A DNA stretch of 64,000 nucleotides from Pseudonocardia sp. N23. GTDB taxonomy: Bacteria; Actinomycetota; Actinomycetes; Mycobacteriales; Pseudonocardiaceae. The stretch spans positions 105,900 through 169,899 of the forward strand of contig NZ_BEGX01000001.1 in assembly GCF_002583555.1 (NCBI RefSeq). Reading direction: 5' to 3'. The translations under genes were made by a program, and so were the position numbers. The notes under the pieces were generated by a model, which was not told where the DNA came from, ran no database searches, and worked only from the letters and a program-made list of their open reading frames with translations. Every line of letters begins with the position of its first letter. The first letter of the stretch is position 1. Shown here one piece after another: positions 8,701 to 17,201 of the stretch.

Positions 8701-9828
8701 GACGCGACCGGGACGACGCGCGTCGCGGGCGACGAAGCCCCCGACGAGGCGGATCCCGACATGCCCGCGGCGCGGCGACGCCGCTGGTGGCGGCGGTCGC
8801 GCCGGCTCCCGTCGTCGGATGCGACGGCGGTGCTCGCGGTAGGCGCCGCGATCGCCGAGGACCTCCGGGGCGGGCTCGTCCACGACCGGGCCGGAAGGGC
8901 GGCGCGGCGACTGCGGTCGCTGCTCGACGCCGAGGCCGTCGGTCTCGCCGGGATGTCCGGTCCGCTGGCGTGGGCGGGGCGGCCCGACGAGGCGGCGACC
9001 GGCCTCGTCGACCAGGTGCGTCGTGACGGGCACCGGGCGGGCCGTGCCGGGCGCACCCTCGCGCTGCCGCTGCCCGTGCGCGGCGAACCGGGTGGGGTGC
9101 TGGTCGTCGTGGGTGCGGTGCCCGCGGCGGCGGCGCGGCAGGCGGCCGCGTGGACGGGGGAGGCGCTGGCCCGCAGCAGGCTGGAGTCGTCGGCGGAGGC
9201 CGCGGAGCGGGCCGAGCTGCGGGCGCTGCGCGCGGAGATCTCGCCGCACTTCGTCTACAACGCGTTGACGACGATCGCGGCGTTCGTGCGCTCGGACCCC
9301 GACCGGGCCCGCGAGCTGATCCGCGACTTCGCCGAGTACATCCGGCACAACCTGGCCCGCCGCGGCGAGTACACGACGCTGGCCGGGGAGTTCCGCGCGA
9401 TCGAGGCCTACCTGGAGCTCGCGCGGGCGGTGCTCGGGGAGCGGCTGCGGGTGCAGGTGCGCATCGCGCCGGAGGTGCTTCCCGTCGCACTACCGTTCCT
9501 CACACTGCAGCCGCTCGTGGAGAACGCCGTGCAGCACGGTGTCGAGCGGATCGAGGGTGGCGGGTCGGTGCAGGTCAGCGGGGAGGCGCAGGGGACGGAC
9601 TGCGTCATCGCGGTGGAGGACGACGGCCCCGGCATGGACCCGGAGCACGCCCGCGCGGCGCTCGCGGGGGAGGGGCAGGGCTCGGGGCTGGCGCTCGCGA
9701 ACGTCGACCGCAGGCTGCGTGCGGTCTACGGGCCGCAGTACGGCCTGGTGATCGAGACGGCGGAGGGTGCGGGCACCCGGATCGTGGTGCGGGTGCCGCG
9801 GTTCGCGCCCGGAGTGGTGGCCCTCTGA
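8698..9828 (+). CDS. LytS/YehU-type sensor histidine kinase (soluble)
   Basis: Sensor kinase partner of the LytTR regulator that starts on its stop codon. From the GTG at 8698 it has 376 residues. A GAF-like sensory region spans about 60-155, followed by a linker helix and the His_kinase dimerisation block with phospho-acceptor H184 (AEISPHFVYNALTT). The ATPase domain has the N box LVENAVQHGVE, DDGPGMD and GSGLALANVDRRL. No membrane segment is seen, so it senses a cytoplasmic signal or binds the adjacent transporters. A start at 8506 is possible but adds unconserved-looking low-complexity sequence. The gene is followed by two symporter genes, suggesting it senses organic-acid availability. 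Confidence 0.88.
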   Translation: MDATGTTRVAGDEAPDEADPDMPAARRRRWWRRSRRLPSSDATAVLAVGAAIAEDLRGGLVHDRAGRAARRLRSLLDAEAVGLAGMSGPLAWAGRPDEAATGLVDQVRRDGHRAGRAGRTLALPLPVRGEPGGVLVVVGAVPAAAARQAAAWTGEALARSRLESSAEAAERAELRALRAEISPHFVYNALTTIAAFVRSDPDRARELIRDFAEYIRHNLARRGEYTTLAGEFRAIEAYLELARAVLGERLRVQVRIAPEVLPVALPFLTLQPLVENAVQHGVERIEGGGSVQVSGEAQGTDCVIAVEDDGPGMDPEHARAALAGEGQGSGLALANVDRRLRAVYGPQYGLVIETAEGAGTRIVVRVPRFAPGVVAL

Positions 9829-10622
9829 TGGCCGACCGGTTGCGGGTCCTCGTCGTCGACGACGTCGCGCCCGCCCTCGACGAGCTCTGCGGGATGCTGC
9901 GCGACTCGCCGTGCGTGGGGGAGGTCGTCCCGGCCGCCGACGCGGTGACGGCGCTGCGCCTGATCCAGGCCGCCGACCGGGACGGGCCGTTCGACGCCGC
10001 GTTCCTCGACATCTCGATGCCGGGCATGGACGGGCTGGAGCTGGGGTCGCTGCTGTCGCGGCTGGCCGACCCACCGGAGATCGTGTTCGTCACCGCCTTC
10101 GAGGAGCACGCCGTGTCGGCCTACGGCGTCGGTGCCCTGGACTACCTGCTCAAACCGGTGTCGACGGAACGTCTCGACGGTGCGCTCGCCCGGATCCGCC
10201 GCGTCGTGGGGGCGTCGCGGGAGGAGGTGCCGACCGGCGTCCGCGCGGCCGAGCCGGTCGACCAGCTGGCCGCGGTGCCCGTGGAGCTGGGCGGGCGGAC
10301 CCGCTGGGTGCGCCGCGACGACGTGCGTTTCGTCGAGGCCCAGGGCGACTACGTGCGGCTGCACACCCGCGGTGGGTCGCACCTGCTGCGGATGCCGATC
10401 TCGCGGCTCGAGGAGCACTGGGCCGACCACGGCTACACCCGCGTGCACCGCAGCTTCCTGCTCGACGTCTGCTCGGTGCTGGAGCTGCGCAGCGACAGCG
10501 GCGGCGGGCTGCTCGCCCACACCGACGCGGGCGACGTCCCGGTGAGCCGCCGGCACGCCCGCGCGCTGCGCGACCTGCTCCTCGACGCCGCGACGCGCGG
10601 CGACTTGCGCGGGGCCAGGTGA
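9828..10622 (+). CDS. LytTR-family response regulator
   Basis: A 264-residue transcription regulator. The receiver domain occupies about residues 6-125 with acidic pocket D11/D12, phospho-acceptor D61 (FLDISMPGMDG) and T/K switch residues (VTAFEEHAV, LLKPV). The LytTR DNA-binding domain spans about 160-258 (VRFVEAQGDYVRLHT, RVHRSFLLD). Its ATG overlaps the kinase stop by one base, so the two are translationally coupled. Sites fitting the LytTR consensus occur at 12689-12728 ahead of the DUF485/symporter operon, which is therefore the likely target. Confidence 0.93.
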   Translation: MADRLRVLVVDDVAPALDELCGMLRDSPCVGEVVPAADAVTALRLIQAADRDGPFDAAFLDISMPGMDGLELGSLLSRLADPPEIVFVTAFEEHAVSAYGVGALDYLLKPVSTERLDGALARIRRVVGASREEVPTGVRAAEPVDQLAAVPVELGGRTRWVRRDDVRFVEAQGDYVRLHTRGGSHLLRMPISRLEEHWADHGYTRVHRSFLLDVCSVLELRSDSGGGLLAHTDAGDVPVSRRHARALRDLLLDAATRGDLRGAR

Positions 10623-10629
10623 GCTCGGC

Positions 10630-11007
10630 GTGGTGAGCCGCCCCCGCAGGATCACCGTGACGAGCCCGCAGACCGCCGTCGTGCTGACCGCGCGGCGCGG
10701 CGCGGTGTCGTCGCCACCACCGCGGCTCTCGGCGGTCGAGCGTGACCGCGCCGAACGCCTCCGCCGAGCCCAGCTGCGGCTCGCGCTCGTCGGGCTGGCG
10801 GGCCTCGCGCTGTTGCTCGTCGGGCTGCCGATCCTGCTCGACGCCGTGCCGGAGCTGATCCGGCCGCGGCTGTTCGGGCTGCCGGTGAGCTGGGTGGCCG
10901 TCGCGGTGCTGCCCTACCCGGCGCTCGCCCTGCTCGCGTGGCGGCAGCTGCGCCGGGCCGAACGCCTCGAACGAGCAGACGAGAACACCGGGGACGACGA
11001 CACGTGA
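10630..11007 (+). CDS. Small two-helix membrane protein preceding a symporter
   Basis: A 125-residue protein of unknown function. The N-terminal ~40 residues are polar. Two hydrophobic segments follow at about 50-72 and 85-105, and the tail is charged and acidic. It starts 7 bases after the response regulator and its stop overlaps the symporter start (GTGA), so it is translated with that symporter. Its place and topology mirror the DUF485 proteins that accompany ActP-type transporters, although the sequence motif is not obvious. I infer that it is a diverged accessory subunit of the downstream symporter. Confidence 0.75.
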   Translation: MVSRPRRITVTSPQTAVVLTARRGAVSSPPPRLSAVERDRAERLRRAQLRLALVGLAGLALLLVGLPILLDAVPELIRPRLFGLPVSWVAVAVLPYPALALLAWRQLRRAERLERADENTGDDDT

Positions 11008-12680
11008 TCGCCCTCGCCGCGCTGCCGGTGGTGCTGGCGACGCTGCTCGTCGGGGCTCGCGGGGTCGCGGCGCTGCGGTCGACGTCGGACTTCCTCGTCG
11101 CGTCCCGGCGCATCTCACCGACACTGAACGCGGCCGCGGTGTCGGGGGAGTACCTGTCGGCGGCGTCGTTCCTGGGGGTGGCGGGGCTCGTCGTCAAGAA
11201 CGGGGTGGGGGCGCTCTGGTACCCGGTCGGGTTCACGGCGGGCTACCTGGCGATGCTGCTGTTCGTCGCGGCCCCGATGCGGCGCACCGGCGCGCTGACG
11301 GTGCCCGACTTCGCGGAGGCGCGGCTGGGCTCACCCGCCCTGCGCCGGTTCTGCGCGGTCGTCGTACTCGTGATCGCGGGGCTCTACCTGGTGCCGCAGT
11401 TCACCGCCGCCGGGCAGGTGTTGATGGCGGTCAGCGGCCTGCCGTACTGGGTCGGTGTCGTCGTCTCCGGGGTGGCGGTGAGCGTCACCCTCGCCCTCGG
11501 CGGCATGCGGGCGGCGACGTACGTGCAGGCGTTCCAGTTCGTCCTCAAGCTGCTGCTGTTCATCGTCCCGGCGGTGTGGCTGATGACCGCGGTCGGGCCC
11601 GAGACCCGCCACGACGCGCTGCACCCGGCGGAGTTCAGCCGGTTCACCGCGGACACGCCCGTCGAGTTCCGGCTGCCCACGCGCATCGAGGTCCCCGCAC
11701 CCATGACGGTCCTCGCCGACACCGACGCCGGTCCGGTCCCGGTGCACCTGGAGCCGGGCCCGTACGTCGTGCCCGGCCAGGCCCGCTGGGTGTTCCCCGC
11801 GGGTGCCGACGTGCCGCGCATCCGCGGCACCGCCCTGCCCGGCAGCGACGACTGGCAGCGCCCGCTGCTCGACTCCGACCGCTCCGGGCACTCGCTGCTC
11901 GCGACGTGGTCGGTGCTCGTGGCCACCGCCCTCGGGACGATGGGGCTGCCCCACGTCATCGTCCGCTTCCACACCAGCCCCGACGGCCGCGCCGCCCGCC
12001 GGACCGCGGCGATCACCGTCGGCCTGCTGGGCACGTTCTACCTGTTCACGTGGGTGTACGGGCTGCTCGGCGGGGTGCTCATGCCGGAGCTGTACCTGTC
12101 GGGGGCCACCGACACCGCGGTCGTCGAGCTGCCCGGCCGGGTCGACGACGGCACCGCCGGGCAGGTGTTCACCGGGCTGCTGACGGCGGGGGCGTTCGCG
12201 GCGTTCCTCGCGACGTCGCTGGGGCTGCTGCTCGCGCTCGCCGGCGCCGTCTCCCACGACCTGCTGCCCGGCTCGCTGCGCCGGCTGCGGCTGACGGCGC
12301 TGGTCGCGGCGGCCGTCGTCGTCCCGATCGCGTTGCTGGCATCGCGCGTCGACGTCGGGGCCGTCGTGACCTCGGCGTTCGCGGTCGCGGCGTCGACGTT
12401 CTGCCCGCTGCTGGTGCTCGGGATCTGGTGGCGACGGTTGACGGTGCGCGGCGCGTTCGTCGGCATGGGCATCGGCCTGGCCGCGTCGGCGGGGGTGATG
12501 GCCGCGAGCCTGCTGATCCAGCCCGCGCCCGGCGTCACGGCGCTGCTGCTGGGCCAGCCCGCGCTCTGGTCGGTGCCGCTGGCCTTCCTGACGATGGTGC
12601 TCGTCTCGCTGCGCGACCGGCCCCCACCCGGTGCCGAGTCGGCCATGTTGCGCCTCCACCTGGACGAGACACGGGCGTGA
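11004..12680 (+). CDS. Sodium:solute symporter (SSF), ActP-like, with long extracytoplasmic insertion
   Basis: A 558-residue secondary transporter, probably for a short monocarboxylate, driven by Na+ or H+. SSF features: TSDFLVASRRIS after the first helix, SGEYLSAASFLGVAGL, GGMRAATYVQAFQFVLK, and MGLPHVIVRFHTSPDG. About 12-13 membrane helices are expected. Unlike the second symporter at 13173, it carries a polar, Pro-rich insertion at about residues 195-295 between two helices, probably an external domain. The GTG start overlaps the preceding stop by four bases. The open frame extends upstream, but that part overlaps the previous gene and is not membrane-like. Confidence 0.88.
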   Translation: MIALAALPVVLATLLVGARGVAALRSTSDFLVASRRISPTLNAAAVSGEYLSAASFLGVAGLVVKNGVGALWYPVGFTAGYLAMLLFVAAPMRRTGALTVPDFAEARLGSPALRRFCAVVVLVIAGLYLVPQFTAAGQVLMAVSGLPYWVGVVVSGVAVSVTLALGGMRAATYVQAFQFVLKLLLFIVPAVWLMTAVGPETRHDALHPAEFSRFTADTPVEFRLPTRIEVPAPMTVLADTDAGPVPVHLEPGPYVVPGQARWVFPAGADVPRIRGTALPGSDDWQRPLLDSDRSGHSLLATWSVLVATALGTMGLPHVIVRFHTSPDGRAARRTAAITVGLLGTFYLFTWVYGLLGGVLMPELYLSGATDTAVVELPGRVDDGTAGQVFTGLLTAGAFAAFLATSLGLLLALAGAVSHDLLPGSLRRLRLTALVAAAVVVPIALLASRVDVGAVVTSAFAVAASTFCPLLVLGIWWRRLTVRGAFVGMGIGLAASAGVMAASLLIQPAPGVTALLLGQPALWSVPLAFLTMVLVSLRDRPPPGAESAMLRLHLDETRA

Positions 12681-12688
12681 CCAGCGCC

Positions 12689-12728
12689 ACCGTTCGACGT
12701 GGAACGCGACCGTTGGTCGACCGTTCGT
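12689..12728 (+). promoter_or_regulatory. Candidate LytTR-regulator binding sites (three direct repeats)
   Basis: Three ACCGTTnGn motifs in the same orientation: ACCGTTCGA (12689), ACCGTTGGT (12709) and ACCGTTCGT (12720). The last two fit the published LytTR consensus [TA][AC][CA]GTTN[AG][TG] fully and the first misses only the last base. The 12689 and 12709 copies are 20 bases apart start to start, close to the known spacing of direct repeats. They lie about 100 bases upstream of the DUF485/ActP operon. A LytTR protein is encoded 2 kb upstream. Confidence 0.55.
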
Positions 12729-12825
12729 CGTCGCGGTGAGGTGTGTGTCGCGCGTTACTTCCGGCTGCTCACCGGTGCCGCTTTCCTCGTGCCGGAGTCG
12801 ACCGGCAGGCCTGCGAGGAGGCAAC

Positions 12826-13176
12826 GTGAGCACCACCGAGTCACCACCCCCTGCGGACGGGGTGAGGGACGCCGACTGGGAAACGGTCCAGGCGAGCCCG
12901 GAGTTCCAGTCGCTGCGACGCCGGCTGCGGCGCTTCGTCTTCCCGCTGACCGCGGCCTTCCTCGTCTGGTACCTGCTCTACGTGCTGCTGGCCAGCTACG
13001 CACCGGCGTTCATGGCGACGAAGGTCGCCGGCAACATCAACATCGGGCTGATCTTCGGGCTCCTGCAGTTCGTGACCACCTTCGCGATCACCACCTGGTA
13101 CGTGAAGTGGGCCGACAAGAACTTCGACCCACCCGCCGCCGCCATCCGTGAGGAGATCGAGGGGAGCGGGCGATGA
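12826..13176 (+). CDS. DUF485 membrane protein (YjcH-like)
   Basis: A 116-residue inner-membrane protein of the DUF485 family that accompanies ActP acetate permeases. After a polar N-terminus, the motif SPEFQSLRRRLRRFVFPLTA leads into two membrane helices at about 45-65 and 75-97, typical of the family. The GTG at 12826 is chosen because GAGGAGG lies just upstream. The stop overlaps the ATG of the symporter gene (ATGA). Function is unknown in the family; a role in assembly or activity of the permease is usually assumed. Confidence 0.9.
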   Translation: MSTTESPPPADGVRDADWETVQASPEFQSLRRRLRRFVFPLTAAFLVWYLLYVLLASYAPAFMATKVAGNINIGLIFGLLQFVTTFAITTWYVKWADKNFDPPAAAIREEIEGSGR

Positions 13177-14822
13177 ACCTGGCTCAGGCCGCCGGCGGCG
13201 TCGCGGGCAGCAACCCGTGGCTCAACATCGGCATCTTCGCCGTCTTCGTCATCGTGACGCTGACGATCGTCGTGCGGGTGTCCAAGCGTGCGACCAGCGG
13301 CGCGAAGGACTTCTACACCGCGGGCGGCGGGTTCTCCGGTCCCCAGAACGGCATCGCGATCTCCGGTGACTACCTGTCGGCGGCGTCGTTCCTCGGCATC
13401 GCCGGTGCCATCGCGCTCTACGGCTACGACGGCTTCCTCTACTCGATCGGCTTCCTCGTCGCGTGGCTCGTCGCGTTGCTGCTCGTCGCGGAGCTGCTGC
13501 GCAACACCGGCCGCTTCACGATGGGCGACGTCCTGGCGTTCCGGATGCGGCAGCGGCCCGTCCGGGCGGCCGCGGCCACGTCGACGCTCGTGGTGTCGTT
13601 CTTCTACCTTCTCGCCCAGATGGCCGGTGCCGGCGGGCTCGTCGCCCTGTTGCTCGACGTCAAGTCCAAGACCGGGCAGTCCATCGTCATCGCGATCGTC
13701 GGCGTGCTGATGATCGCCTACGTGCTCATCGGTGGCATGCGCGGCACGACGTGGGTCCAGATCATCAAGGCCGTCCTGCTCATCGTCGGCGCAGGTGTCA
13801 TGACGTTCTGGGTCCTCGGCAAGTTCGGCGTCAACCTCTCACAGCTGATGGGTGGCGCCGTGGACCGCGCCGGCCAGGGCGGGGAGAAGCTGCTCAACCC
13901 GGGCGCGCAGTACGGCAAGACCGGGCTGACCAAGCTCGACTTCGTGTCGCTGGGCCTCGCGCTCGTGCTCGGGACCGCCGGCCTGCCGCACATCCTGATG
14001 CGCTTCTACACCGTGCCGACGGCCAAGGAGGCCCGCCGCTCGGTGGTCTGGGCGATCTGGCTGATCGGCCTGTTCTACCTGTTCACGCTGGTCCTGGGCT
14101 ACGGCGCCGGTGCGCTCGTCGGCCCGGACGCGATCAAGAAGGCCCCCGGTGCGGCCAACTCGGCGGCGCCGCTGCTGGCCTACGAGCTGGGCGGGACGGT
14201 CCTGCTGGGCCTGATCGCGGCGGTCGCGTTCGCGACGATCCTCGCCGTCGTCGCCGGGCTCACGATCACTGCGTCGGCGTCGTTCGCCCATGACATCTAC
14301 GTCAACGTGATCAAGCGTGGCAAGGTCGACGACACCCAGCACACCGAGGTGAAGATCGCGCGGCGCACGGCCGTCGTGATCGGCATCGTGGCGATCGCCG
14401 GCGGCATCCTGGCCAACGGCCAGAACATCGCGTTCCTCGTGGCGCTGGCCTTCGCGGTGGCGGCCTCGGCGAACCTGCCGACGATCCTGTACTCGCTGTT
14501 CTGGAAGCGGTTCAACACCGCAGGCGCGCTGTGGAGCATCTACGGCGGTCTCACGATCACCCTGGTGCTGATCGTCTTCTCACCGGCGGTGTCGGGCAAG
14601 CCGGTCGACCCGGTGACGGGCCGGAGCCCGTCGATGCTGCAGGGCGTGGACTTCCACTGGTTCCCGCTCGACAACCCGGGCCTGGTCTCGATCCCGGTGT
14701 CGTTCCTGCTCGGCTTCCTCGGCACGATGCTGTCGAAGGAGAAGGTCGACAAGGCCCGCTTCGCCGAGATGGAGGTCCGGTCGCTCACCGGTGCCGGCGC
14801 CGAGAAGCCGGTCGCGCACTAG
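13173..14822 (+). CDS. actP: Cation/acetate symporter ActP
   Basis: A 549-residue SSF-family permease importing acetate and similar monocarboxylates. Diagnostic stretches: GAKDFYTAGGGFSGPQNG, ISGDYLSAASFLGIAG, GGMRGTTWVQIIKAVLL, GLPHILMRFYTVPTAKEARRS and ITASASFAHDIYVN, all close to ActP proteins. About 13 helices are expected. It shares the SGDYLSAASFLG block with the paralogue at 11004 but lacks that protein's external insertion. It is coupled to the DUF485 gene by overlap and followed by a strong hairpin, so the operon ends here. Control by the LytS/LytTR pair is inferred from sites at 12.7 kb. Confidence 0.93.
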   Translation: MNLAQAAGGVAGSNPWLNIGIFAVFVIVTLTIVVRVSKRATSGAKDFYTAGGGFSGPQNGIAISGDYLSAASFLGIAGAIALYGYDGFLYSIGFLVAWLVALLLVAELLRNTGRFTMGDVLAFRMRQRPVRAAAATSTLVVSFFYLLAQMAGAGGLVALLLDVKSKTGQSIVIAIVGVLMIAYVLIGGMRGTTWVQIIKAVLLIVGAGVMTFWVLGKFGVNLSQLMGGAVDRAGQGGEKLLNPGAQYGKTGLTKLDFVSLGLALVLGTAGLPHILMRFYTVPTAKEARRSVVWAIWLIGLFYLFTLVLGYGAGALVGPDAIKKAPGAANSAAPLLAYELGGTVLLGLIAAVAFATILAVVAGLTITASASFAHDIYVNVIKRGKVDDTQHTEVKIARRTAVVIGIVAIAGGILANGQNIAFLVALAFAVAASANLPTILYSLFWKRFNTAGALWSIYGGLTITLVLIVFSPAVSGKPVDPVTGRSPSMLQGVDFHWFPLDNPGLVSIPVSFLLGFLGTMLSKEKVDKARFAEMEVRSLTGAGAEKPVAH

Positions 14823-14845
14823 GACAGCGGTACAGCACGACCGAC

Positions 14846-14879
14846 CGGTGCGGGTCCGCGGGATCGCGGGCCCGCACCG
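14846..14879 (+). terminator. Hairpin terminator after actP
   Basis: 15-bp stem (one G-T type mismatch), arms 14846-14860 and 14865-14879, loop GGAT, starting 23 bases past the actP stop. It is very similar in sequence to the hairpin at 16211-16247. Confidence 0.75.
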
Positions 14880-14890
14880 TCGTGCGGGCG

Positions 14891-14907
14891 TAGGGTCGGC
14901 TGCCGTG
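14891..14907 (+). promoter_or_regulatory. -10 box for a leaderless start (amidase)
   Basis: TAGGGT at 14891-14896 is eight bases before GTG at 14905. The box comes directly after the actP terminator, so the amidase gene appears to have its own leaderless promoter. Confidence 0.45.
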
Positions 14908-16164
14908 ACCGCGTCGCTGACCGCGACCGCCCGCGATGTCGCGAGCGGCGCCACCACCGCAAGCCGGCTGGTCGAGGAGGCGCTCGAGCGCCTCGCCGCG
15001 ACCGAACCCGACATCCACGCCTGGGTGACCGTCGCCGCCGACGCCGCCCGTGACGAGGCCCGCCGCCTCGACGCGGGCCCGCACCGGGGCCTGCTGCACG
15101 GCGTCCCCGTCGGGATCAAGGACATCGTCGATGTGGCCGGGCTCCCGACCGAGTGCGGATCGCCGCTGTGCGCCGGCGCCGTCGCGACCGCGGACGCCTG
15201 GGTCGTCGCCCGGTTGCGGGAGGCGGGCGCGATCGTCCTCGGCAAGACCGTGACCACGGAGTTCGCCTACTTCGAGCCCGGTCCGACCCGCAACCCGCGC
15301 GACCTGTCCCGCACCCCGGGCGGCTCGTCCAGCGGATCGGCCGCCGCGGTCGCGGCCGGGGTCGTGCCGGTGGCCGTCGGCACGCAGACCGCCGCGTCGG
15401 TGATCCGGCCCGCCGCGTTCTGCGGTGTCGCCTCCTACGTGCCGCCGGTCGGCGCGCTGTCCTACGAGGGGGTGCACCCGATGTGCCCGTCGCTGGACAC
15501 GGTCGGCTTCTTCGCGAGGACCGTCGAGGACCTGGCGCTGGTCCGTGCGGCCGTCGGTGCCTGGAACGACGTGCCCGCCGCACGCACTGACGCGCCCACG
15601 CTGCTGCTGATGCGCGGCGACGAGCTCGGCCCGGTCGAGCCGGCGATGGCGGGCGGGCTGGAGCGGGCCGTCGCGGCACTGCGCGGCGCCGGGGCGCGGA
15701 TCACCGAGGCGGCGCTGCGCCTGGGACCGCTGGAGGACGACCACCTCACGGTCATGGAGTACGAGGCGGCGATCTCGATGCGCACCGAGCTCACGACGGT
15801 GCCCGACCGGCTCAGCGACATCCTGCGCGAGATGCTGGAGAAGGGGACGACCGTCAGCGAGGCAGCGTGGTCGGCCGCGCGGGCCCGGGCCACGGCCCAG
15901 CGCGACCTGGTCACCGGGATGCTCGGCGAGGCGGACGCGATCCTGCTGCCCGCCGCCCCCGGCCCGGCACCGGAGGGCTTGGGCGCCACCGGGAAGCCGA
16001 CGATGTCGCGGCCGTTCCAGGTGATGAACCTGCCCGCCGTCGCGGTGCCCGGGATGCGGACTCCCGAGGGTCTGCCGCTGGGGATGCAGCTCGTCGGCCA
16101 CCCCGGACGGGAGGCGCAGCTGCTCGCGACGGCGGCGTGGGTGCAGCGGAGGCTCGACGTCTGA
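14905..16164 (+). CDS. Amidase signature family hydrolase
   Basis: A 419-residue serine hydrolase of the amidase signature family, which cleaves carboxamides to acid and ammonia. The Ser-cisSer-Lys triad is visible: K72 (VGIKDIVDVAGL), the cis-Ser in GGSSSGS (141-145) and nucleophile S165 in GTQTAASVIRPAA. The last motif reads AAS where most members have GGS, which may alter substrate pocket geometry. The enzyme is shorter than GatA and is not the tRNA amidotransferase subunit. Neighbouring acetate transporters suggest, but do not show, that the product is a small acid. Confidence 0.88.
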   Translation: MTASLTATARDVASGATTASRLVEEALERLAATEPDIHAWVTVAADAARDEARRLDAGPHRGLLHGVPVGIKDIVDVAGLPTECGSPLCAGAVATADAWVVARLREAGAIVLGKTVTTEFAYFEPGPTRNPRDLSRTPGGSSSGSAAAVAAGVVPVAVGTQTAASVIRPAAFCGVASYVPPVGALSYEGVHPMCPSLDTVGFFARTVEDLALVRAAVGAWNDVPAARTDAPTLLLMRGDELGPVEPAMAGGLERAVAALRGAGARITEAALRLGPLEDDHLTVMEYEAAISMRTELTTVPDRLSDILREMLEKGTTVSEAAWSAARARATAQRDLVTGMLGEADAILLPAAPGPAPEGLGATGKPTMSRPFQVMNLPAVAVPGMRTPEGLPLGMQLVGHPGREAQLLATAAWVQRRLDV

Positions 16165-16210
16165 CGAGGAAGAAGCGCCGGCGGGGGTGAGCCGCCGGCG
16201 CGGGTTGGTG

Positions 16211-16247
16211 CCGGGTGCGGGCCCCGGATCGCGGGACCCGCACCCGG
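16211..16247. terminator. Bidirectional hairpin between amidase and satP
   Basis: 16-bp stem with one mismatch, arms 16211-16226 and 16232-16247, loop GATCG. It lies between two convergent genes and resembles the terminator at 14846-14879. Confidence 0.7.
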
Positions 16248-16251
16248 AGTC

Positions 16252-16905
16252 CTACTTGACGACCGGCGCGCCCATCGGCAGCGCCCGTCCTCCCAGCTCC
16301 TGGTTCATGGCGTCGTAGAACAGGTAGATGCCGATCAGGCAGAACACGAACACGGCGATGCCGCCGCCCGTGAGCATTCCGGTCGACCCACCGAGGACAC
16401 CGGCGAGGACCAGCGCGACCGCGATGTCGACGACGACGAACAGCAGGGTGAAGGCCAGCGGCAGCCGCATCGTCGCGAGGGTGACGACGACCAGCACCAC
16501 CAGCCACGAGATCAGGAACGTGGCCTGCAGGGACTGGATCTGGGATGCGGCGGCGGTGGCGTCCGTGGCGGACACCCCGAACCACCCGTTGACCAGGCCC
16601 ATGACCATGAACCCGAAGCTCATCCAGAACACACCGAACATCCCGAAGATGCCGGCGATGGCGCTCTGGCCTGCCCGGGCGGCCCACAGGCCCGAGGCCA
16701 GCACGCCGATTCCGGCGGCGAAGAAGACGGCCGGGACCAGACCGCCGGGAAGAGCGGCCGGTAGGTAGCCGACCAGCCACAGGCCGAGCGTGATACTCCC
16801 GACCAGGAAGCACGGTAGCGCGAACAGCGACGGGTTGGCGGCCGGGGCGGCAGCAGCTGCCGGCGCCTCGGCGACGGGGGCCTGCGCCTCGTTCTCGACT
16901 GTCAT
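16252..16905 (-). CDS. satP: GPR1/FUN34/YaaH-family acetate transporter (SatP-like)
   Basis: A 217-residue six-helix channel or proton-coupled transporter for acetate and succinate. The family start motif NPSLFALPCFLVGSITLGLW appears as the NPAPLGL-type block in a diverged form. Further motifs are GMFGVFWMSFGFMVMGL and FCLIGIYLFYDAMNQELGG near the C-terminus. The N-terminal 25 residues are Ala/Pro rich. The ATG at 16905 has GAGGAG upstream, better than starts further out. Together with two ActP-type symporters this makes three predicted organic-acid carriers within 6 kb. Confidence 0.9.
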   Translation of the reverse strand: MTVENEAQAPVAEAPAAAAAPAANPSLFALPCFLVGSITLGLWLVGYLPAALPGGLVPAVFFAAGIGVLASGLWAARAGQSAIAGIFGMFGVFWMSFGFMVMGLVNGWFGVSATDATAAASQIQSLQATFLISWLVVLVVVTLATMRLPLAFTLLFVVVDIAVALVLAGVLGGSTGMLTGGGIAVFVFCLIGIYLFYDAMNQELGGRALPMGAPVVK

Positions 16906-17145
16906 GACCGGATCTCCTCGTTGAGTTCGGTACTGCAGCGGTGAGTACTTCGTGAGTACGGCGAGGGACGTGCGTGCCATGGCGTGCGCGGGCACCGTGG
17001 CCGCGGGGACCTCCTGGACCGACGATGTGGACGGGGCCACGCACACCGGCTCGCGTGGTGGCCCGGACGCATCGTGACCCTGTGGCGAGGCGCTGGATGT
17101 CTCGAAAAGAGACGGTGACCGATTCGTGATGTCGCTGGTCACAGG

Positions 17146-17176
17146 GCCGTGACCCGACCGACGGTCGGGTCACGGC
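17146..17176 (-). terminator. Hairpin terminator after dps
   Basis: Perfect 14-bp inverted repeat, arms 17146-17159 and 17163-17176, loop GAC, 25 bases downstream of the dps stop. The rest of the satP-dps intergenic DNA (16906-17201) shows no gene. Confidence 0.75.
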
Positions 17177-17201
17177 GTTCAGGGAATGTCCTGGCGCCTG
17201 C

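Noticed and set aside
3139..17135. Shared 13-mer ATTCGTGATGTCG near 3139 and 17122 as a common operator
   Set aside because: One exact 13-base match in 64 kb is expected by chance many times over, and the flanks do not match.
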